From positions 1,274,477 to 1,338,476 of the forward strand of contig NZ_AP018248.1 of NCBI RefSeq assembly GCF_002368295.1: 64,000 nt of DNA, in the 5' to 3' direction. This DNA is from Tolypothrix tenuis PCC 7101. Its GTDB lineage: Bacteria; Cyanobacteriota; Cyanobacteriia; Cyanobacteriales; Nostocaceae. The notes beneath the pieces were generated by a model, which saw nothing but the letters and a program-made list of their open reading frames with translations, was not told the DNA's origin and searched no databases. Made by a program: the position numbers and the translations under genes. How positions within the stretch are numbered: the stretch's first letter is position 1; every line of letters begins with the position of its first letter. Shown here one piece after another: positions 25,192-34,368 of this stretch.

Positions 25192-27756
25192 TTACTCAGC
25201 CCAAGCAATTAACCTGGGTTCGTAAGAGTTCGACAAATGCGGGTGTTTTGGTAACACGCGCAAAGACAAGCCTTGCAAACCAGAGACAGTGTAAATGATA
25301 TTAGCCGTGTACACACTTAAACCCTGTTTATCTTCGCCTTGGTAATCCATGACCACAGGTATAGCGCTGACTATATCACCATTGGCATCAATTGCCCCTT
25401 GGTAAAGTTCTACTTGGACATCTTTGTTTGTTAAAGTTGCCAAATCTACTTTGGCTTTGACTGCAACGGTTTGGTTAACTTCAATATCTGCTGATGCTGA
25501 TACGTCAATATCTTTGATTTTGATATTAAACCAGTGTTCGCTCAGATTAGCTTTCCATGCAGCTAATTCTTTAGCTGGCGAGTAATTATTTGCAGTCAGG
25601 GTATGGAAGCGATCGCTAGCTGGGAAGTAAGCGCGTTGAGCATATTCTCGCACCATGCGGGCGGTGTTGAAAAATGGACAATTCAGACGAATTGCATCTT
25701 TCATTTTGGCAACCCAAGCACGGGGTAAGCCATCAGCATCGCGGTGATCGTAGAATAAGGGCACAACTTCTTTCTCTAACAAATCGTAGAGCGCGTTGGC
25801 TTCGACTTCATCCTGGTAATTGGGATCTTCGTAATTTTCACCATGTCCAATCGCCCAACCGGTGCGAACGTAATCAGCTTCATCCCACCAGCCATCAAGG
25901 ACGCTTAAATTGGGTAAGCCGTTCATAGCTGCTTTCATACCGCTAGTACCGGAAGCTTCCCGGGGACGACGGGGTGTATTTAACCAAATATCGCAACCAG
26001 CCACCATTAACCGGGAAATGTGGATGTCGTAATTGGGAACAAATACAACTTGTTTTTCTAAATGTTGTTCGCGGATGAAATGGTTGATATCACGGATGAG
26101 TTCTTTACCGGGAATATCTTTCGGGTGCGCTTTCCCAGCAATTACAAATTGGACTTTGCGATTTTTATCAGCTAGTAAAATCCGGCGGATTCTTTCTAAA
26201 TCGCGCATCCACAGAGTAGCACGCTTATAAGTAGCAAAGCGGCGGGCAAAACCAACTGTTAAAACATTAGGATCTAAAACTTCCTGTGCTTGAGCAATTT
26301 CGGAACCTGACGCACCGCGATCGCGTAAATGCTTGACTAAATGATCTCGCACATACAAAACCATATCCAAGCGACAGCGTTCGTGATTGCGCCACAATTC
26401 CTCATCAGGAATCGCGTCCATCCTCTCCCACACTTGATTATCTGGTGGTGCTGATGACCAGTTAGGCCCTAAATAGCGATCGTACAACTCCTGTGTAGAT
26501 TTTGCTACACAACTGCGCGCATGAACACCGTTAGTAATGGCTGCGATCGGGACTTCTTCAACTGGAACTTTCTTCCATAACCCTTGAAACATCTGGCGCG
26601 ATACCACACCATGCAGTTGCGCTACACCATTAGAAAATGTCGCCATTTTCAGCGCCAACACCGCCATACTAAAGGGTGCAGATAAATCACCTGTATTTTC
26701 TCGTCCCAAACCTAAAAATTGTTCTTCAGGTAAGTTGAAGATATCTGCATAGTATCTCAGGTAATCCAAGATTTTCTGGGGCGGGAACAAGTCAATCCCG
26801 GCGGGAACTGGAGTATGGGTAGTGAAAATATTACTGGAAGCTACTACTTGTTTCGCATCATCATAATGCAACCCGTCTTCCTGGATCAGCATCCGAATCC
26901 GTTCTAGGGCGGAGAAGGCGGCGTGTCCTTCGTTCATGTGGTAAGCAGTAACTTTATACCCCAAAGCTTTTAACATCTGCACGCCACCGATACCCAGCAT
27001 AATTTCCTGGTGGATACGCATATCGATATCACCACCATACAGCTGGTCGGTAATGTCGTGGTCGTAGGGGTTGTTGGGTTCAATATTGGTGTCCAATAAA
27101 TACAATGGCACCGTACCCACCTGTACCCGCCAAACTCTGGCGTAAACTTTACGTCCTGGGTATTCTACGGCAATCCGCAATTCTGAACCATCAGAATTAC
27201 GTTCCAGGTGTAAAGGCATATTGTAGAAATCATTGATGGGATAGCGTTCCTGCTGCCAACCATCGGCGTTAAGATACTGAGCAAAGTATCCTTGTTGGTA
27301 GAGTAACCCTACGCCTACTAAGGGTAGCCCTAAGTCACTGGCAGATTTCAGGTGATCTCCCGCGAGAACCCCCAAACCTCCCGAATACACAGGTAGACAA
27401 TCTACTAAGCCAAATTCAGCCGAAAAATAGGCGTAGCATTCTTTGGGTGAATTAGTGCGCTGTTTTTGATACCAAGACCGTTCTTGTAAATAATCTTCTA
27501 GCTGACGCGCAGCTCTATCCATTTGAGCCAAGAAGCCTTCATCTTCTACAACTTCCAAAAGTCGCCCTTGGCTGATTGTACCTAGCATTAAGACTGGGTT
27601 ATGGTGGCTAGTTTCCCACAAATCGGGGTCTAAGCGGCGAAATAAATCTTTGCTCTCAACGTTCCAGTCCCAATGCAAGTTATATGCCAGCCGCCGCAGC
27701 GGTTCGAGTCGCGGCGGAAGGGAAGGAGAAACGTTAAATGTACGAATTGGCTGCAT
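25192..27756 (-). CDS. glgP: Alpha-glucan (glycogen) phosphorylase
   Basis: The start is placed at 27756 (MQPIRTF), which follows GGAG at proper spacing; the frame extends to a TTG at 27774. The 854-residue enzyme releases glucose-1-phosphate from glycogen. Visible are the N-terminal phosphorylase extension (LAYNLHWDW), the segment FGLVDCLPVYSGGLGVLAGD, and the pyridoxal-phosphate region ASGTSGMKAAMNG with its lysine at about 610-620. The domain order and the length near 850 fit the short, bacterial glycogen phosphorylase subfamily rather than the muscle type. No neighbour of glycogen metabolism is adjacent. Confidence 0.93.
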   Translation of the reverse strand: MQPIRTFNVSPSLPPRLEPLRRLAYNLHWDWNVESKDLFRRLDPDLWETSHHNPVLMLGTISQGRLLEVVEDEGFLAQMDRAARQLEDYLQERSWYQKQRTNSPKECYAYFSAEFGLVDCLPVYSGGLGVLAGDHLKSASDLGLPLVGVGLLYQQGYFAQYLNADGWQQERYPINDFYNMPLHLERNSDGSELRIAVEYPGRKVYARVWRVQVGTVPLYLLDTNIEPNNPYDHDITDQLYGGDIDMRIHQEIMLGIGGVQMLKALGYKVTAYHMNEGHAAFSALERIRMLIQEDGLHYDDAKQVVASSNIFTTHTPVPAGIDLFPPQKILDYLRYYADIFNLPEEQFLGLGRENTGDLSAPFSMAVLALKMATFSNGVAQLHGVVSRQMFQGLWKKVPVEEVPIAAITNGVHARSCVAKSTQELYDRYLGPNWSSAPPDNQVWERMDAIPDEELWRNHERCRLDMVLYVRDHLVKHLRDRGASGSEIAQAQEVLDPNVLTVGFARRFATYKRATLWMRDLERIRRILLADKNRKVQFVIAGKAHPKDIPGKELIRDINHFIREQHLEKQVVFVPNYDIHISRLMVAGCDIWLNTPRRPREASGTSGMKAAMNGLPNLSVLDGWWDEADYVRTGWAIGHGENYEDPNYQDEVEANALYDLLEKEVVPLFYDHRDADGLPRAWVAKMKDAIRLNCPFFNTARMVREYAQRAYFPASDRFHTLTANNYSPAKELAAWKANLSEHWFNIKIKDIDVSASADIEVNQTVAVKAKVDLATLTNKDVQVELYQGAIDANGDIVSAIPVVMDYQGEDKQGLSVYTANIIYTVSGLQGLSLRVLPKHPHLSNSYEPRLIAWAE

Positions 27757-28285
27757 AGGTTGGCAAAACTCCAAGTTTAGCTATGGTTATTGTTTACTGT
27801 CTTTAGCCAATGTTGCCAATTCTTTATACTACATTTGTGAAAATGCTATGACTTTGTTAAGCATTGAGAATCGTTCTTGATAATAGTTCCTAACGTTTAC
27901 ACTATATAGTATTTTTCAGCTTACGTGGTCTTGTTTTGCTGCTCCTGACGCTCGTAAAACTTAACTATTTCCTGTGTTTTCAGAATCACTCTCAAGATGA
28001 CTTTGTGTATTTAATTTTATCCAGTATTTATATTTATTTAAGATTTCCCCCTAGACAGCCTAGAATTACTAAACTCCTCCCTGAGCTTACTTTCGCGGCT
28101 TCTAGCTGCAACTAAAAACAGTCTGTTGTTAGTTCCAGCAAAAAATAAATTTTTAATTATTTCTTAAGAAAACTTTCAGTTACTAATAGTTAATTGAGAG
28201 CAAAAAACTATTATCATGGCTGGTTGTCTGTGATTTTTTTGATGCAGTAAAGTGTGTTACCTTGACAACTAAATGATGTAGTATT
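27757..28285. other. Intergenic, no gene recognised
   Basis: This AT-rich stretch of about 530 bases lies between the glgP start and the end of the next minus-strand gene. It should contain the glgP promoter; none can be placed with confidence. No repeat family seen elsewhere in the window occurs here. Confidence 0.5.
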
Positions 28286-28600
28286 TTATGCTCCTAAATA
28301 AGGAGAATCATTAGTATTTTTTGGTAGACTCAAAGCCATCGCCGCAACACAAGCAAGTTCAGCCGCCACCTGATAAGCAAGTTTAATATTTGATGCTTTA
28401 TCCTTAGAGGTAGAGGAAACAGCAGTTTGATGATGGCGTGCTTCTTTGGTAACATCACCTGCCACAACAGCCCGCTGTAAAATAATGTAAGCATCTAAAT
28501 CATCTGAGTCATAATCACTAGCGAGCAGCGATTGAATCTGATTTTGGGCTGCAATAGTCAAATATCCAGTAGTTAAAGCCTGTTCAACAATTTCTTTCAT
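28286..28600 (-). CDS. Hypothetical cyanobacterial protein, 104 residues
   Basis: I do not recognise a named family. The protein is soluble and largely helical by composition, with an acidic patch (DYDSDDLD) near residue 30 and an alanine-rich C-terminal helix (YQVAAELACVAAMAL). The start ATG at 28600 opens MKEIVEQAL. Codon use and composition look like neighbouring genes, which supports a real gene. It stands alone, with long non-coding flanks on both sides. Confidence 0.65.
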   Translation of the reverse strand: MKEIVEQALTTGYLTIAAQNQIQSLLASDYDSDDLDAYIILQRAVVAGDVTKEARHHQTAVSSTSKDKASNIKLAYQVAAELACVAAMALSLPKNTNDSPYLGA

Positions 28601-29721
28601 AAAAATTGCAATTATAGCTAAGTGTGGTCAATTCTCTTGGCGAGAAGAGTTACTTTGCTAGCCAAGAATCTCTAGGTTTTCTTCAAAATGTATAATGCCG
28701 ACTGATGAGTACACATCACCCGAATGGGTTATCCAGGCGGGTGATTTACAAATTGTTAGGTAAAAGCGCTTAGGCAATTCCTAATATATGAGCGATGATT
28801 AAAAAATTAATGAAAGTAAACTTCAAAACTCTAAAATATTTTTATTTGTATGTATAAAATATTTCTTCTTATGAAGAGTAAATGAAAATTACAGCCTAAT
28901 ATTGTTATTTTTTTAGCCCAAGTTAAAGGAACCAATTAATTTATTATAGCGACCCATAAAAAATAAAATGTGTTATATTGATGGTCAATTGTTGTCAAAA
29001 GCCACTCATATAATAGCAAGAGTGATTTGTTTTGTACGTAACATCTGTGTGCAACATGATTAGAGCAGCATACTCTAGAAATCCGTTGCAAGAAAGCCGT
29101 CATAATAGTCGGGGAAGCGCTTACTTGTTTGCACCGATGGTTAATTTTAATGTGATGGCTGAAGTCGGAGACACTCCACCCTAGGCGGTTTTTACTAGGG
29201 CATAAATACTCATAATTATTTAACAATAATTACATTTTGCTAGCTTGGCTATATAGAAATCCTCAATCTAGCAATTTATCCCATTAATTTTGATGAGTTT
29301 TGAGATCCCCGACTTCTTGAAGAAGTCGGGGAGCTGACCACCAGTAAGTAACTTCTCATAACTAATGGGAAAAAACGCTAGTGTAAAAAATCTCAAGTAT
29401 TGTAGAGCGGATAATGCCCAAAATAGAGTTTTTTTATTAGGCATTATTAGCCCCTAATTACTAGGATAAAAATATCTCATAGGAATTCTATTTGTATCAA
29501 AAAATGTAATTTTGTTAACATTAATATTTTGCTATAGCTATTGCATAGCATTTCGCTACAACTAGGTTTTGAAATTAAGCACCTAGAAATCAGCATATTC
29601 CTCTTCACTAAACAAATTGTGCAGTTTAGTAGCTGCATTTTTGTTGTTCAAAACTATGGCAATACTGCGCTTGAAAAATACTCAAGATTAAGGGCATAGC
29701 AATACTATTCGGTTAAGCGTT
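28601..29721. other. Long intergenic stretch with two hairpins
   Basis: No convincing gene is seen in about 1.1 kb; an open frame at 28936-29226 (minus) lacks a ribosome-binding site and protein-like composition. A hairpin ATCACCCG/CGGGTGAT lies at 28715-28745, and a 25-base perfect palindrome CCCCGACTTCTT-G-AAGAAGTCGGGG at 29307-29331. The segment 29702-29760 is a repeat whose reverse complement occurs near 55098-55150. Confidence 0.55.
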
Positions 29722-29817
29722 TTGAACTCCAAATTAGTTCTGGGGAAAAGGTTAAAGGTTGTTTCTTTTCCTTTCCACATTCCCCTTTTTCCCCTTAAAC
29801 CACAAGTATCGAATGGC

Positions 29818-30582
29818 ATGAGCATAACCCGAAATATAGTGACGACAAATTATCTTGACGAGTCACAAAATCTATTTGAGACAAATTCAATTATGAAAAT
29901 TCAGCAATATTCTGCCAAATTTCAACGTATAGAAGAAATTATTGCCACAACTTTACTAGGAGAAATTCCTTCACTACTACTAGGCCCAAAGTTACGCAAT
30001 TTTGCTTATCGCAGTATATTTGCTCGCTTAGATAGTCCGGTTTATATTCAAAATGGTGTGGAATTTATTAGCACTGATTGTATTGAAATTGGCAAAAATG
30101 TATTTATCTTTAAAGGTGTGCGGATAGATGCTAGAGGCAACAAAAATAGAATTTATATAGGAAATAAAGTGGCAATTGAGCGCAATGTAGACATTGGTTC
30201 TTTAGATAATACTTCTATATATATTGATGATGAAACATTCATCGGCCCGAATGTGTGTATTGCTGGCCCTGGGAATATCAGAATTGGCAAACACTGCATG
30301 ATTGCATCCCACTCGGGAATATATGCGAATAATCACAATTTTGCAGATCCAATTGAGCCAATCAGAAACCAAGGGATCAGCCGCCAGGGAATCGTCATTG
30401 AGGATAACTGTTGGCTAGGGCATGGAGTAACTGTATTAGATGGAGTGACTATCGGTAAAGGTAGCGTCATTGGTGCAGGTGCAGTTGTGAGCAAAGATAT
30501 TCCTCCCTTTTCTGTAGCTGTTGGTATACCTGCAAAAGTGATTAAAAGCCGTATGGGTCAGGGACTGGGGGTTGGGGATTAG
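29818..30582 (+). CDS. Left-handed beta-helix (hexapeptide) acyltransferase, WbbJ/maa-like
   Basis: The frame is open from 29722, but its first 32 codons (MNSKLVLGKRLK...) are read from a repeat also found near 55.1 kb. The start is therefore placed at 29818, with the next ATG at 29893 also possible. The protein (254 residues) shows hexapeptide repeats from about 70 onward (IYIGNKVAIERNV, VTIGKGSVIGAGAVV), the catalytic-histidine region NNHNFADP and the C-terminal GIPAKVIKSR of acetyltransferases that modify sugars. The final MGQGLGVGD and stop come from a GGGACTGGGGATT tandem repeat. Both ends of this gene have thus been touched by repeats. Confidence 0.82.
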   Translation: MSITRNIVTTNYLDESQNLFETNSIMKIQQYSAKFQRIEEIIATTLLGEIPSLLLGPKLRNFAYRSIFARLDSPVYIQNGVEFISTDCIEIGKNVFIFKGVRIDARGNKNRIYIGNKVAIERNVDIGSLDNTSIYIDDETFIGPNVCIAGPGNIRIGKHCMIASHSGIYANNHNFADPIEPIRNQGISRQGIVIEDNCWLGHGVTVLDGVTIGKGSVIGAGAVVSKDIPPFSVAVGIPAKVIKSRMGQGLGVGD

Positions 30583-31175
30583 GGATTGGGGACTGGGGAT
30601 TGGGGACTCTGACAGGTGTAGGTATTTTACACGAAGGCTAAAACCCTGATGATTGCGTGGTCAATATGTAGGATTATGAATCTTAAAAAGGTGTGTTGTG
30701 TATGAATCCATAATTTTTGACCGACTTCTCGAACGATGATTCAAGTGTTCCAATCATTGGACAATTGAAGTGTGAAGTTTTAAGAGAGTTCAAAACGTTG
30801 ATTTTCAAGTATGGACTCATACCCATGCAAAAAACCTACACCTGTGAGGATTGGGGACTGGGGACAAGGAGAAATTATTATTACCAATTACCGATTACCA
30901 ATTACCAATTACCCAACACCAAACAAATTCTTTGTCTACAACTGGAAACCTAAACCGTGAGCCAACGTCACAAGAGTAGCGAGTCCACAAGTTCTTGATT
31001 GGGAATATCTCAAAGATAGATAGACAACAACAGCAAAAACAAATACTCGACCTGTCTCAATAGAGTCCTCCAAAAAAGGTACGAGATTTGGGTAATATAA
31101 AGGAGCTATCTTTTCTGCATAGCAGATACCGAGAGAGAGATTTGCTGTTTCTCATACCTTTTGGAGATATCTCTG
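30583..31175. other. Intergenic with tandem repeats; upstream region of psbI
   Basis: Runs of GGGACTGGGGATT (30553-30610) and ATTACCA (30880-30915) units occur at the left. A possible -10 element TAATAT lies at 31093-31098, about 80 bases before psbI, without a clear -35 box. No gene is seen. Confidence 0.45.
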
Positions 31176-31292
31176 ATGCTTACTTTAAAAATCGTTGTTT
31201 ATATTGTTGTTGCTTTCTTTGTGACTATCTTCGTTTTGGGATTCTTGTCTAACGATCCAGCTCGTAACCCCGGTCGTCGGGATTTCGAGTAA
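31176..31292 (+). CDS. psbI: Photosystem II reaction center protein I
   Basis: This 38-residue protein reads MLTLKIVVYIVVAFFVTI and ends SNDPARNPGRRDFE, which is unmistakably PsbI. It has one thylakoid membrane helix with a stromal/cytoplasmic tail of the NPGRRD type and sits next to D1 in photosystem II, where it aids dimer stability and assembly. GGAG lies ten bases before the ATG at 31176. The gene stands alone, as is usual in cyanobacteria, and is easy to miss because of its size. Confidence 0.97.
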   Translation: MLTLKIVVYIVVAFFVTIFVLGFLSNDPARNPGRRDFE

Positions 31293-31648
31293 AAACGCGA
31301 TCGCTCATCCGCGTAGGATTGCCGGAAGGCGGAAGACACCAGAAGCTATGGACACTTGCTATTGGGTTCCCTACGCCAGGCTAATCTATGTTGTAGGTTT
31401 GGCTTTGAGGTAAATAACTCACTGCCCAGACACATCAATAAAATAGTCAAAGCTAAAGGCATTTGCTACAAAGGAGGGAACCCTAAATTTTGTCCAACAG
31501 GAAGCCCTCCTGGCGGATTCTTGTAGTGCAAAAGTGTCCATCTCCGGCCAGCTTGCTGCAAATAGGCAGAAGGCATAGTCGGAAGGCAATAGGTGTATTC
31601 TCCTTCCGGCTACTAATTGGCTATTTGTTTGCTTGATTGTGCTGAAAT
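31293..31648. other. Intergenic, no gene recognised
   Basis: The stretch contains one HIP1-containing sequence just after psbI and several GGAAGGC/GCCTTCC-like short inverted pieces. The minus-strand frame at 31419-31709 overlaps the start of the next gene and is not supported. Confidence 0.45.
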
Positions 31649-34240
31649 ATGCTTCATCCCGTCCTGCCTCCCGCCCTGCCTCCCGTCGCGGAAGCGTTAC
31701 AACCTGCAAATCCTACCGCATCTGCTATTGATACTAAGTTCAAATTATCTGTAGCAGCCGATACTGGTACGCAGTCAAAACAAGAGAAATCCCAGCCGCA
31801 ACAAGCAACGCCGCAGCCTTCGACTGTGGGGGAAAAATCTCAACCTCAGCCCGATGCCAACAAGTTGACGCGGGATAAATTAGTAGGTTCTCCAAATCTC
31901 AATCAACCAAATCCACCAAAAACCGTTACACCAGACTTTTCGCCCCCGAATGCGCCAATGAGTGCGGCGTTATTAGGGGAGCCGATGGGCATTGCTTACC
32001 CACAGCAAAATGAAAGCGATCGCTTAAATATCGGTGATGCGATTGTACCTAACCCCATCAGCAAGGAAAACTTCCCTGCACCTACCGCTACAAATAATCA
32101 AAGCTCATTCCCCACGCCGCAAGTAACACAGCCTAGCAAGACTCCAGCAGCGCCCACAACAGTTGCCCAAAACATCCAGCAACCGCCGCAACTCGTACAA
32201 AATACGATTGAGTTTAAGTCTCGCAGCCAGACAAACGGCCCGGTAGTGCCCTCAGCTATAGAATTTACTTCTCCTGCGCCAACTCCCACCCCCAGCCCAC
32301 CCGCAACAGCGCCTCAGGGTGAAACCACGAATCAACAACCAACTCAACCAGCAAATACAACTCCTCCTGCGAATACACCGCCTCGACCGAGAACTGTAGA
32401 AGTCATTTCCGATCGCCAGGTATTTGACGACCAGCGCCGGATTGTGACTGCGGAAGGAAATGTGGTAGTCCGGTTTGATGGGGCTGTGGTTGATGCCGAT
32501 CGCCTACAAATTAATTTAGATAACTTGATTGCCGTAGGTGAGGGTAACGTCGCCTTAACACGGGGCGATCAGGTGTTACGAGGACAAAGGTTTACATATA
32601 ACTTTATTCAAGATAGTGGGCAACTGCAAAAAGGCCGGGGCGAAATTTATATGCCCACAGTGGAACAAGATGTGGCATTTTTACCCACAGATGTGACGGC
32701 GGGAGGAGTTTCACAGCGTCCGCCTAGCGATCACATTCGCGCCAATCAACCGGTTTCTAATGTCAACAGTCCAGGTGGAATTAATGTCACAGTAGGCGGG
32801 AGGTCAGGTGCCAGCAATATTCCCGCACCAAGATCAGGGGGTATAATTAAACGCCTACGCTTTGAAGCGGAAAATATTGATTTTTACCCCCGTGGCTGGC
32901 AAGCGAAAGATGTCAGCATCACTAACGACCCCTTTTCACCGCCAGAATTAGTCTTACGGGCATCTAACGTCACTTTAACTAGAGAATCGCCCTTAGTAGA
33001 TAACGTTAAAAGCCAGGGAGCAAGGTTAGTTTTCGATCAAAACTTTGCTGTTGGTATTCCCCGCGAGCAGCAGCAGATTGACCGCCGAGAACGGGAAGTG
33101 ACTCCCGCAATTGTTTCCCCAGGTTTTGATGGCGATCAGCGCGGTGGTTTGTATTTGGAGCGTGGTTTTGATGTTGTAACTACAGACAAGACACGCTGGA
33201 CAATTTCGCCACAGTTTTTTGTGCAGAAAGCCGTACAAGATGGGACTGGTGATTTAGGAGCTTTGTTTGGTCTTAGAAGCCGACTGAGCGTGAATTTGAA
33301 TCCCAAAGCTGTAATTGAGGGAAATGGAGAGTTAACCAGTTTTAACCTCAATAAAGTAGAAGATAACCTCAAAGCCAGCCTGCGTTTGCGTCAGCAATTA
33401 GGCAATCAAAATCCTCATATCTTAAATTTAGAATACAGCTACCGCGATCGCCTTTATAACGGTACACTCGGCTATCAAACCGTGCAAAGTAGCTTGGGCG
33501 GTGTGGTGAGTTCGCCAATCATTCCTTTAGGTAACAGTGGTATTGTCCTGAGCTATCAAGCCGGCGCTCAATATATTAACGCTAATACAGATAGACTCGA
33601 CTTGTTAGCTGTGGATCGAGACAACGATCGCATTTCTCTCGGTCGCTTGCAAGGGAGTGTAGCCCTGAGTGGAGGTTTGTTGCTGTGGCAAGGGCAACCT
33701 TTACCCCCCACTGCCACTGGAGGCTTACGATACACACCTAACCCCGTGGTTCCTTACTTGCGAGCGATCGCTGGTGTTACAGGCACTACTAGTTACTACA
33801 GCAACGGCGATAACCAGAGTACCCTCATTGGCACAATTGGTTTAGAAGGGCAAATTGGTCATTTCTCCCGCCCTTATTTTGACTATACTGCCTTTAATGT
33901 CAGCTATTCCCAAGGTTTCAATAGTGGATTATCACCTTTCTTATTTGATCGCGCGGTTGATACTAGAGTGTTGAGTGCGGGAATTACCCAGCAAATCTAT
34001 GGCCCATTCCGCTTAGGCTTCCAGACATCGGTCAACTTAGACACTGGTAGAGAAACTAGCACCGATTACATTCTCGAATATAGCCGCCGCACCTACGGGC
34101 TGACTTTACGTTACAATCCCGTACTGCAATTAGGCGGTATTAGTTTCCGCATTAGTGACTTTAACTGGAGTGGCGGTACCAATCCATTTTCAGGAGAGAA
34201 TGTGAAGCCAGTCGTAGGCGGTGTGACGCAGGAGCCTTAG
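31649..34240 (+). CDS. DUF3769 / OstA (LptD)-like outer-membrane protein
   Basis: This 863-residue protein has a long Pro/Gln/Thr-rich segment (about 1-245), an OstA-like beta domain (about 248-330: RTVEVISDRQVFDDQRR, then VTAEGNVVVRFDG) and a C-terminal region (about 450-840) with the alternating pattern of a beta-barrel. Cyanobacterial DUF3769 proteins are counted as LptD-like lipopolysaccharide assembly proteins of the outer membrane; function here is by family. No classical signal peptide is visible at the annotated start (MLHPVLPPALPP), so the true N-terminus or export route is unclear. An ATTACCA repeat cluster follows (34320-34365). Confidence 0.82.
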   Translation: MLHPVLPPALPPVAEALQPANPTASAIDTKFKLSVAADTGTQSKQEKSQPQQATPQPSTVGEKSQPQPDANKLTRDKLVGSPNLNQPNPPKTVTPDFSPPNAPMSAALLGEPMGIAYPQQNESDRLNIGDAIVPNPISKENFPAPTATNNQSSFPTPQVTQPSKTPAAPTTVAQNIQQPPQLVQNTIEFKSRSQTNGPVVPSAIEFTSPAPTPTPSPPATAPQGETTNQQPTQPANTTPPANTPPRPRTVEVISDRQVFDDQRRIVTAEGNVVVRFDGAVVDADRLQINLDNLIAVGEGNVALTRGDQVLRGQRFTYNFIQDSGQLQKGRGEIYMPTVEQDVAFLPTDVTAGGVSQRPPSDHIRANQPVSNVNSPGGINVTVGGRSGASNIPAPRSGGIIKRLRFEAENIDFYPRGWQAKDVSITNDPFSPPELVLRASNVTLTRESPLVDNVKSQGARLVFDQNFAVGIPREQQQIDRREREVTPAIVSPGFDGDQRGGLYLERGFDVVTTDKTRWTISPQFFVQKAVQDGTGDLGALFGLRSRLSVNLNPKAVIEGNGELTSFNLNKVEDNLKASLRLRQQLGNQNPHILNLEYSYRDRLYNGTLGYQTVQSSLGGVVSSPIIPLGNSGIVLSYQAGAQYINANTDRLDLLAVDRDNDRISLGRLQGSVALSGGLLLWQGQPLPPTATGGLRYTPNPVVPYLRAIAGVTGTTSYYSNGDNQSTLIGTIGLEGQIGHFSRPYFDYTAFNVSYSQGFNSGLSPFLFDRAVDTRVLSAGITQQIYGPFRLGFQTSVNLDTGRETSTDYILEYSRRTYGLTLRYNPVLQLGGISFRISDFNWSGGTNPFSGENVKPVVGGVTQEP

Positions 34241-34368
34241 TCGGTAAAGCGGTGGGGAGCAGAGGAAGCAGAGGAAGCAGAGGGGCAGGGAGCAGGGAGC
34301 AAGGGGGAAATATCTATTACCAATTACCAATTACCAATTACCAATTACCAATTACCAATTACCTATTT

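Noticed and set aside
28936..29226. 96-codon minus-strand frame
   Set aside because: Unusual composition, no ribosome-binding site, no recognisable domain; AT-rich intergenic sequence is the simpler reading.
31419..31709. Minus-strand frame across the start of the DUF3769 gene
   Set aside because: It overlaps a well-supported gene on the opposite strand and shows no domain.
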